Below, one piece after another: positions 1 through 4,675 of a stretch of 5,399 nt of DNA; positions within the stretch are counted from its first letter, which is position 1, and each line of letters opens with the position of its first letter. The translations under genes were made by a program, and so were the position numbers. The stretch covers positions 1-5,399 of the forward strand of contig ONWP01000261.1 in NCBI GenBank assembly GCA_900321595.1. The letters run 5' to 3'. Source of the stretch: an uncultured Eubacteriales bacterium. Lineage in GTDB: Bacteria; Bacillota; Clostridia; Oscillospirales; Acutalibacteraceae. The notes beneath the pieces are model-generated. The model was not told the DNA's origin. It did no database searches and worked only from the letters and a program-made list of their open reading frames with translations.

Positions 1-303
1 AGGCTCTGCATCGCCCGGGCCCTTCTGAAGCGTCCGAAGGTGCTGATCCTGGACGACTCCACCAGCGCCGTGGACACCCACACGGACGCCAGGATCCGCA
101 AGGCCATGCGCGAGTACATCCCCGAGACGACGAAGATCATCATCGCCCAGCGGACGGCCTCGGTCGAGGACGCGGACCGCATTATCGTCATGGACGGCGG
201 CCGCATCAACGCGATCGGCTCGCACAGGGAGCTGCTGGCGAACAACGAGATCTACCGGGATATCTACATTTCCCAGAACAAGGCGGGTGATGACGATGTC
301 TGA
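1..303 (+). CDS. ABC exporter half-transporter, C-terminal part of ATP-binding domain (degenerate-site subunit), 5' truncated by window edge
   Basis: Open from the first base in frame 1, giving the last 100 residues of an ABC-transporter nucleotide-binding domain. The window opens at RLCIARALL, the segment that normally follows the LSGGQ signature, so the signature, Walker A and membrane domain lie outside. Walker B is VLILDDS (40-60), with Asp at 55-57 where the catalytic Glu normally sits. The D-loop SAVD follows (64-75). The switch motif reads IAQR, with Gln at 148-150 in place of the usual His. Both substitutions are known in the degenerate-site subunit of heterodimeric ABC exporters (TM287/288, LmrCD, BmrCD types). 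The TGA stop overlaps the start of the next gene, which encodes the probable partner. Family assignment is firm; the exported substrate cannot be read from the sequence. Confidence 0.93.
   Translation, partial: RLCIARALLKRPKVLILDDSTSAVDTHTDARIRKAMREYIPETTKIIIAQRTASVEDADRIIVMDGGRINAIGSHRELLANNEIYRDIYISQNKAGDDDV
280..287 (+). promoter_or_regulatory. Ribosome binding site that selects the 296 start of the second ABC gene
   Basis: AAGGCGGG lies inside the last codons of the upstream ABC gene, 8 nt before ATG 296. It overlaps or almost touches the two alternative in-frame starts (GTG 287, ATG 290), which makes 296 the best-placed initiator. It matches the anti-Shine-Dalgarno only moderately, which fits a coupled gene whose ribosomes arrive from the upstream cistron. 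Confidence 0.6.
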
Positions 304-2212
304 TAAAAAACCGATGGGCAAGGGACGCCCCCCGATCCGCAAGGGCACGGCAAAGCGCGTCATCCGCACCGTGTTCCGGTTCTATCCCGTGCTGGTGCCG
401 ATGGTGCTCGTCGGGATCCTGATCAGCTCCGCGGTCAGCGCGATGCCGTCGATCTTCATGCAGCGCGTGATCGCCCTGATCGAGGACGCGCTCCGGGGTA
501 ACGCTGCCTGGGCCGAGGTCCGGCCGGACGTGGTGAAGAACGTGCTGGTGCTCGTGGCGATGTACGCCGTGTCGATCACGGCGAGCGTCGCCTTCAACCA
601 GATCGGCGCGATCATCACCCAGGGCACGCTCAAGAAGCTGCGCGTGGAGATGTTCCGCGTGATGCAGCGTCTGCCCATCAAGTATTTTGACGTCAACGAC
701 CACGGCGATATCATGAGCCGCTACACGAACGACATCGACTCGCTGCGCCAGATGATCTCGCAGGCGATGCCGCAGATGTTCGCGAGCGCCATCACGGTGA
801 CGGCGCTGCTGGGCGTGATGCTCTGGTTCAGCGTCTGGATGACGCTGGTCGTGGTGCTCGGCTGCGCGGCGATGTACTTTGTCACCACGCGGTTCGGCGC
901 GGTCTCTTCGCGGCATTTCTTCGGCCAGCAGACCGCCCTGGGAAAGGTCGAGGGCTTCGCCGAGGAGCTGATGAACGGCCAGAAGGTCGTCAAGGTCTTC
1001 AGCCATGAGGACGCGGCCATCGCCGACTTCGACCGGCTCAACGACAAGCTGTACAACGAGTCGCGCATCGCCCACACCTACGCGAACATTCTGGGCCCCG
1101 TGCTGGGCAACATCGGCAACATCCTCTACGTGGTCGTGGCGCTGGCCGGCGGCGTGCTGATCGCCGTGAAGGCGCCCTCCCTGAGCATCTCCGGCAAGCT
1201 CTTCGGCGTGAGCATCCTGATCCCGTTCCTCAACATGACGAAGCAGTTCGTCGGCGCGATCAGCCAGGTCTCTCATCAGGTGAACTCGCTGATCATGGGC
1301 CTCGCGGGCGCGCAGCGCATCTTCGACCTGATGGATGAGCCGCCCGAGCAGGACGAGGGCTACGTCTCTCTCGTCAACGCGGTGGAGAAGGACGGACAGC
1401 TCGTCCCCTGTGAGAAGCACACCGGGCTGTGGGCCTGGGAGCATCCGCACGGCGACGGCACCGTGACCTATACGAAGCTCGAGGGCGACGTGCGCATGTT
1501 CGACGTGGACTTCGCCTATGAACCGGGCAAGCCGGTCCTGCACGGCGTGAGCCTGTACGCCAAGCCCGGCCAGAAGGTCGCCTTCGTCGGCGCGACCGGC
1601 GCGGGCAAGACCACGATCACGAATCTGATCAACCGCTTCTACGATATCGCCGACGGCAAGATCCGCTACGACGGCATCAATATCAACAAGATCCGCAAGG
1701 CCGATCTGCGGCATTCGCTGGGCATCGTGCTGCAGGATGTGAACCTGTTCACCGGCACGGTCATGGAGAACATCCGCTACGGCAAGCTGGACGCCACGGA
1801 CGACGAGTGCGTCGCGGCGGCGCGTCTGGCCGGCGCGGACGACTTTATCACCCGGCTGCCGGACGGCTACGACACGGTGCTGACCGGCAACGGCGCGAAT
1901 TTGTCGCAGGGCCAGCGGCAGCTGCTGTCCATCGCCAGAGCCGCCGTCGCCGACCCGCCCGTCATGATCATGGACGAGGCCACCAGCTCCATCGATACCA
2001 GGACCGAGGCCATCGTCCAGCGGGGCATGGACGCGCTGATGAAGGGGCGGACGGTCTTCGTCATCGCGCACCGGCTCTCCACGGTCAAGAATTCCGACGT
2101 GATCATCGTGCTCGACCACGGACGCATCATCGAGCGCGGCACCCACGAGGAGCTTCTGGCGCAGAAGGGACAGTACTACAGCCTGTACACCGGCGCGTTC
2201 GAGCTGGAGTGA
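296..2212 (+). CDS. ABC exporter half-transporter, permease-ATPase fusion (canonical catalytic subunit of a heterodimer)
   Basis: A 638-residue half-transporter of usual exporter size. The membrane domain (about residues 25-340) has roughly six hydrophobic segments, the clearest near 31-50, 82-105, 162-196 and 270-292, plus the coupling-type segment GDIMSRYTND at 137-146. The ATPase domain (about 397-635) has Walker A GATGAGKTT at 432-440, Q-loop Gln480, signature LSQGQ at 536-540 (canonical LSGGQ), Walker B VMIMDEA with Asp560 and Glu561, and H-loop His592. Between the domains is an extra segment of about 45 residues (350-396) with Trp379 and Trp381, which I recall from clostridial exporters. 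ATG at 296 is preferred over GTG 287 and ATG 290 because AAGGCGGG at 280-287 is then 8 nt upstream. The 8-bp overlap with the upstream gene suggests translational coupling and an equimolar heterodimer. The likely role is ATP-driven export of lipids, drugs or peptides; the substrate is unknown. Confidence 0.95.
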   Translation: MSDKKPMGKGRPPIRKGTAKRVIRTVFRFYPVLVPMVLVGILISSAVSAMPSIFMQRVIALIEDALRGNAAWAEVRPDVVKNVLVLVAMYAVSITASVAFNQIGAIITQGTLKKLRVEMFRVMQRLPIKYFDVNDHGDIMSRYTNDIDSLRQMISQAMPQMFASAITVTALLGVMLWFSVWMTLVVVLGCAAMYFVTTRFGAVSSRHFFGQQTALGKVEGFAEELMNGQKVVKVFSHEDAAIADFDRLNDKLYNESRIAHTYANILGPVLGNIGNILYVVVALAGGVLIAVKAPSLSISGKLFGVSILIPFLNMTKQFVGAISQVSHQVNSLIMGLAGAQRIFDLMDEPPEQDEGYVSLVNAVEKDGQLVPCEKHTGLWAWEHPHGDGTVTYTKLEGDVRMFDVDFAYEPGKPVLHGVSLYAKPGQKVAFVGATGAGKTTITNLINRFYDIADGKIRYDGININKIRKADLRHSLGIVLQDVNLFTGTVMENIRYGKLDATDDECVAAARLAGADDFITRLPDGYDTVLTGNGANLSQGQRQLLSIARAAVADPPVMIMDEATSSIDTRTEAIVQRGMDALMKGRTVFVIAHRLSTVKNSDVIIVLDHGRIIERGTHEELLAQKGQYYSLYTGAFELE

Positions 2213-2231
2213 CGGGTTTTCCGGAAAAGAA

Positions 2232-2245
2232 TTACAATATTGTAA
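2232..2245. promoter_or_regulatory. 14-bp perfect palindrome upstream of the lipoprotein promoter, candidate operator
   Basis: TTACAATATTGTAA is a perfect inverted repeat (TTACA, four bases, TGTAA). It ends 12 nt before the -35 hexamer. It has no loop or T-tract of its own, so a protein-binding site is more likely than a terminator. The same half-site recurs around the start site at 2287-2296. TACA/TGTA dyads are bound by several Gram-positive repressor types (BlaI/MecI and some GntR proteins); which of these, if any, applies here cannot be told. Confidence 0.4.
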
Positions 2246-2249
2246 ATAG

Positions 2250-2279
2250 CGCGGCGCTTGACAAGGCGGCCGCGTTTTT
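2250..2279 (+). terminator. Intrinsic terminator of the ABC operon, overlapping the next promoter
   Basis: Hand folding gives a GC-rich outer stem of six pairs (CGCGGC 2250-2255 with GCCGCG 2269-2274). After a single bulged G (2268) there are four inner pairs, one of them G-U, closing a GACA loop (2260-2263). TTTTT follows directly at 2275-2279, the classic order for a rho-independent terminator on the + strand. It lies 37 nt after the ABC stop codon. The -35 hexamer of the downstream promoter occupies the top of the hairpin, and the T-tract is in that promoter's spacer. Confidence 0.6.
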
Positions 2280-2287
2280 GCTATTCT
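2258..2287 (+). promoter_or_regulatory. Sigma-A type promoter for the lipoprotein gene
   Basis: A consensus -35 TTGACA (2258-2263) is followed after 18 nt by the -10 TATTCT (2282-2287), with a TG at 2279-2280 in the extended -10 position. Transcription would begin near 2294, after the terminator hairpin of the upstream operon, giving a leader of about 24 nt. The -10 is imperfect (4 of 6) and the spacer 1 nt longer than optimal, partly offset by the perfect -35 and the TG. Confidence 0.7.
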
Positions 2288-2296
2288 GTAATTACA
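2287..2296. promoter_or_regulatory. 10-bp perfect palindrome over the start site of the lipoprotein gene, candidate operator
   Basis: TGTAATTACA is a perfect palindrome using the same TGTAA/TTACA half-sites as the one at 2232-2245, in the opposite order. It overlaps the last base of the -10 and the expected transcription start, a position where a bound protein would block RNA polymerase. Its centre is 53 bp from the centre of the upstream palindrome. Confidence 0.4.
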
Positions 2297-2302
2297 AAAA
2301 AG

Positions 2303-2309
2303 AAAGGAG
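2303..2309 (+). promoter_or_regulatory. Ribosome binding site of the lipoprotein gene
   Basis: AAAGGAG, 8 nt before ATG 2318. It rules out the earlier ATG at 2313, which is only 3 nt from the site and opens a two-codon frame (ATG AGA TGA). It also rules out the in-frame TTG at 2258, which is the -35 hexamer. Confidence 0.85.
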
Positions 2310-2317
2310 TTTATGAG

Positions 2318-3160
2318 ATGAAAAAAGCAATTTCCGTACTGCTCGCGATCCTGATGCTCGTCTCCGTTTTCGCGCTGGCAGGGTGCGGCGGCAAGGACGA
2401 GACTGAGGACGCCACCGGCGCCGACGCCGCGACCACCGCCGTGAAGGCTGACGCCTCCGCGCCCGACGCTTCTCAGCCCGACGCCGAGCCCGTCGAGGGC
2501 GGCGAAGCCGAACCCGGCGAGACCACGACCGCGTTCCCGGATGAGCCCGTGGTCCCCGATTCTCTCGAGGTCGTCGAGGAGATCTTCGACTACAACGAGA
2601 GTCACAACTGGATCAACTATATCCTCGTTGTGAAGAACGTCAGCGACGAGGCGATCTCGGTCGACAGCAGATCCGTCTGCAGGGACAAGGACGGCAACTT
2701 CATCTGCGGCAACGGCAAAGTGAACGAGCGGATCGAGGTCCTTGGCCCCGGCCAGACCTCCTTCATCGTACTTCAGTTCTCCAAATATCCGCCGCCGCCG
2801 AAGGACGCGAAGATCTCCTATGTGCTGGAGACGGCGCCTGCGAAGAGCAGCTATCAGGACGTGCTCGCGAGCCTTGTCGGCGAGGCCGAGGTCGTCGAGC
2901 TCGACGGCAAGAAGCAGGTCAGCGTGTCCGTGACGAATAACGGCACGGTCGGTACGCAGAACATTTTCGCGCTCGCGCTCTGCTACGACGCGAACGACGA
3001 ATACGTCTCGTTTGTCGAACTCGAGCATATCCAGGTCGGCGACGCGTACGGGATCAAGCCGGGCGAGACCGGGACGCAGACGAACTACAACAACGCCGAC
3101 GAGAAGGCTGATTACGATCACGTCAAGCTCTTCCTGCGCGCGGAGTCTTCATTCTCGTAA
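2318..3160 (+). CDS. Lipoprotein with acidic linker and two FxLYD-like beta domains
   Basis: 280 residues. The N-terminus is a lipoprotein signal: MKK, a hydrophobic core (residues 4-19), then lipobox LAGC with the lipidated Cys at 23, so the mature protein should be anchored on the outer face of the membrane. Residues 24-82 form a disordered linker rich in Asp, Glu, Ala, Thr and Pro. Two beta-rich units follow, about 83-170 and 186-277. The first has VVKNVSDEAIS (104-114), a D-K-D-G-N turn and LGPGQTSF (142-149), close to the FxLYD domain pattern as I recall it. The second has VTNNG and CYDANDEY. Cys121 and Cys130 could form a disulfide. The same two-unit layout recurs in the outer part of the protein at 3379-4587, implying duplication. 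The gene has its own promoter. Binding partner and function are unknown; FxLYD-like domains are generally uncharacterised surface modules. Confidence 0.92.
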   Translation: MKKAISVLLAILMLVSVFALAGCGGKDETEDATGADAATTAVKADASAPDASQPDAEPVEGGEAEPGETTTAFPDEPVVPDSLEVVEEIFDYNESHNWINYILVVKNVSDEAISVDSRSVCRDKDGNFICGNGKVNERIEVLGPGQTSFIVLQFSKYPPPPKDAKISYVLETAPAKSSYQDVLASLVGEAEVVELDGKKQVSVSVTNNGTVGTQNIFALALCYDANDEYVSFVELEHIQVGDAYGIKPGETGTQTNYNNADEKADYDHVKLFLRAESSFS

Positions 3161-3206
3161 ACGGCTTCGAAAACAAAACGGGGCTGTAAAAAAACAGCTT
3201 CAAGAA

Positions 3207-3240
3207 AGCCGAGATTCACTTGAAATGGTGAGTCTCGGCT
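3207..3240. other. Stem-loop downstream of the lipoprotein gene, possible transcript end structure
   Basis: AGCCGAGATTCAC (3207-3219) pairs with GTGAGTCTCGGCT (3228-3240): a 13-bp stem with one T-G wobble around an 8-nt loop. It lies 46 nt after the stop codon. No T-run follows on the + strand, so it is not a textbook terminator in that direction. On the - strand the T7 run (3188-3194) begins about 12 nt past the stem. A smaller hairpin, GCTGT/ACAGC with an A-rich loop (3183-3198), sits just before it. It probably marks or stabilises the 3' end of the lipoprotein mRNA. Confidence 0.5.
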
Positions 3241-3321
3241 GTTGCGGCTTCCGGGAGGGAGTCGCGTCTTTTATCCGTACGCGCGGACAGCCGGGCACGC
3301 CGCTGTTCTGTCGGAAACGGA

Positions 3322-3350
3322 TTGACATACCATCGGATTTTCAATATAAT
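3322..3350 (+). promoter_or_regulatory. Perfect-consensus sigma-A promoter for the zinc-ribbon membrane protein
   Basis: TTGACA (3322-3327), a 17-nt spacer, and TATAAT (3345-3350): both hexamers and the spacing match the housekeeping consensus exactly. Transcription should start near 3357, giving a leader of about 22 nt. No TGTAA-type palindrome like those at the previous promoter is visible, so this gene is probably expressed separately and strongly unless an unseen factor represses it. Confidence 0.88.
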
Positions 3351-3362
3351 AAAAAATGATCG

Positions 3363-3370
3363 AAAGGAGA
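3363..3370 (+). promoter_or_regulatory. Ribosome binding site of the zinc-ribbon membrane protein
   Basis: AAAGGAGA with GGAG ending 9 nt before ATG 3379. The in-frame ATG at 3370 overlaps this site and so is unlikely to be used. The in-frame TTG at 3322 is the -35 hexamer. Confidence 0.85.
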
Positions 3371-3378
3371 TGCGTTCC

Positions 3379-4587
3379 ATGGCGAAATGTCCGTACTGCG
3401 GCAGGGAGAATCCGGACGAATCGAAGTTCTGCGCCTGGTGCGGGCGGGAAAAGCCCGACACCATGTACCTGAACGCGGACCAGTTCAGCGAGCCGTGGAC
3501 GTATGTGCCGCCGAGCCCTGCCGGACAGACGCAGCCGGGCGCGTTTGACCCCGCGCAGCCGATCGAAGGCGCGCGCCCCGCGCCGGCGCCCTTTGATGCG
3601 CCGAAGCCGGCGGCGTCCGACCCGTGGGCAGCGACGCAGGCAGCCGCGCCGGCCGCGACATCTGCGACGTCCGCGTCCGACCCGTGGAAAGCGGCGATGC
3701 CGACAGCGCCGGCCGCGACATCTGCGACGCCCGCGTTTGATCCATGGAAAGCGGCAATGCCGACAGCGCAGGCTGAACCGATGAAGACACCCGCGCCGCA
3801 GAAACCGCCGAAAGCGAAAAACAGACTGCCGATTATTCTGTCGGTCGTCGGCGTCGTACTGATCGTCGTGATCGCCGCGCTGGTCGTGCCGCGGCTCTCT
3901 TCGCGTCAGACGCCGCGTGAAGCGGAAAACGACGCGCCGGCCGCCGCGCCGACAGCGGTGACGGCTGCCGCTGTTGATTGGACGGATCGGATCAACAAGC
4001 CCGCAGCAGAGCTGCGGAACGCACAGCACTGGTCCGACGACACCGCGGACTACGCCTTCTATATCGAAAACGGCGACAGCAGAACCAATGTATATGTCGT
4101 CATCACAAATAAGACCGACAAGGATATTAGTATCAACCTGACCGTGCGCGCGAAGAACGCGGCCGGCGCGTTTGTCGGCGAAGACAAACGCGCCGGATGG
4201 GTCGTAGGACTCGGTGCGGGCTGTTCGACGATGGTAAGTGTTTTGTGGCTCGATCTGAGTTCTGTCGCTTCCATTGAACTCGAGCCGGAGTACTCCGATC
4301 CGCCTTCTTGGTGGAAAGACATCGTGCCGGATTTGACCGTCAAGGCTGCGCCCTATACAGACGATTATGATTCCGGCGTCAATTTGGATCTCACGAATCA
4401 CGGTTCCGGGGCGGCGGAGAACGTTTTTATTCAATGTTTGTTCTTTGATGCTCACGGCAGTCTTTGCGATTACAGCAACGGGGTTGTTGATTCAATCGCG
4501 ACCGGTGCGACCGGCAGCAGCAAGCTTGATTGTTACGAGCCGTTTGAAATGTATGAGATCTACGTCACCGGATATTACGCATCCTGA
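3379..4587 (+). CDS. Zinc-ribbon, single-pass membrane protein with two-domain extracytoplasmic region
   Basis: 402 residues. Residues 4-21 form a zinc ribbon, CPYC and CAWC separated by ten residues (Cys4, 7, 18, 21). Residues 40-145 are an Ala/Pro-rich linker containing 20-residue repeats (ASDPW-type, 79-132). Lys142-Arg149 is basic and precedes one transmembrane helix (150-170), so by the positive-inside rule the ribbon is cytoplasmic and the rest outside. There is no signal peptide. After a short Ala/Pro stretch, residues 200-402 hold two beta-type units. VVITNKTDKDIS (240-251) and LDLTNHGS (336-343) match the corresponding places in the lipoprotein at 2318-3160. This layout (ribbon, one helix, outer domain) resembles other Gram-positive envelope proteins such as the TcaA type, but no specific family is recognised. 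The C-terminal third is less GC-rich than the other genes. The role is unknown; signalling or envelope maintenance is only a guess. Confidence 0.92.
   Translation: MAKCPYCGRENPDESKFCAWCGREKPDTMYLNADQFSEPWTYVPPSPAGQTQPGAFDPAQPIEGARPAPAPFDAPKPAASDPWAATQAAAPAATSATSASDPWKAAMPTAPAATSATPAFDPWKAAMPTAQAEPMKTPAPQKPPKAKNRLPIILSVVGVVLIVVIAALVVPRLSSRQTPREAENDAPAAAPTAVTAAAVDWTDRINKPAAELRNAQHWSDDTADYAFYIENGDSRTNVYVVITNKTDKDISINLTVRAKNAAGAFVGEDKRAGWVVGLGAGCSTMVSVLWLDLSSVASIELEPEYSDPPSWWKDIVPDLTVKAAPYTDDYDSGVNLDLTNHGSGAAENVFIQCLFFDAHGSLCDYSNGVVDSIATGATGSSKLDCYEPFEMYEIYVTGYYAS
3613..3774 (+). repeat. In-frame 60-bp tandem repeat, 2.7 copies, coding for 20-residue linker repeats
   Basis: Units at 3613-3672, 3673-3732 and a partial one at 3733-3774. 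The period is exactly 60 bp (20 codons). Units begin ASDPW or AFDPW and run through an Ala/Pro/Thr-rich tail ending AATSAT. Units 1 and 2 share GCGTCCGACCCGTGG at their starts and a nearly identical last third. Units 2 and 3 share TGGAAAGCGGC and ATGCCGACAGCGC. The close DNA identity points to recent slippage or unequal crossover, which would alter linker length without breaking the frame. Confidence 0.9.
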
Positions 4588-4632
4588 CCGGCGGCGGGAC
4601 AGCGCCTTCGGCGCGCGATCTGACGGCAAAAA

Positions 4633-4661
4633 CAAAGGGCGGCGCAGACGCGCCGCCTTTG
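4633..4661. terminator. Intrinsic terminator between convergent genes, best fit for the - strand
   Basis: A GC-rich hairpin with arms 4633-4645 and 4650-4661, one bulged G among three at 4637-4639, and loop AGAC (4646-4649). Read on the - strand, the stem begins 14 nt after the stop at 4676 and runs into TTTGTTTTT, a good U-tract. On the + strand the stem ends in TTT but is followed by mixed sequence, so it may serve the zinc-ribbon gene (stop 4587) only weakly. Confidence 0.8.
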
Positions 4662-4675
4662 CGCTTCGATTTCCG

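Noticed and set aside
2217..2228. TTTTCCGGAAAA palindrome just after the ABC stop as a terminator
   Set aside because: It has no loop and no T-tract after the dyad; the hairpin at 2250-2279 is a much better terminator. It may be chance or a protein site.
1807..2316. 169-codon + strand frame inside the end of the ABC gene
   Set aside because: Out-of-frame shadow of the ATPase domain, which shows all its motifs in the other frame; the product is Arg/Ala/Gly-rich.
2258..2317. Upstream TTG start for the lipoprotein
   Set aside because: The TTG is the first half of the -35 hexamer and precedes the transcription start. ATG 2318 has a good ribosome binding site and a textbook lipoprotein signal.
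206..3121. 971-codon open frame on the - strand
   Set aside because: It is antisense to two well-supported genes (ABC exporter and lipoprotein) and runs through their intergenic control region. Its product is Arg/His/Asp/Val-rich with no recognisable domain, as expected when GC-rich coding DNA is read backwards.
3613..3774. CRISPR-like repeat
   Set aside because: Units are contiguous without spacers, keep the reading frame, and encode a linker; this is a coding tandem repeat.
3271..4455. 394-codon open frame on the - strand
   Set aside because: Antisense to the zinc-ribbon protein; the product is largely Arg-rich low-complexity sequence mirroring the Ala/Pro linker. It also crosses the perfect + strand promoter.
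4602..4614. Small GCGCC-TTC-GGCGC hairpin after the zinc-ribbon gene as its terminator
   Set aside because: Only five base pairs and no T-run downstream; not enough to call.
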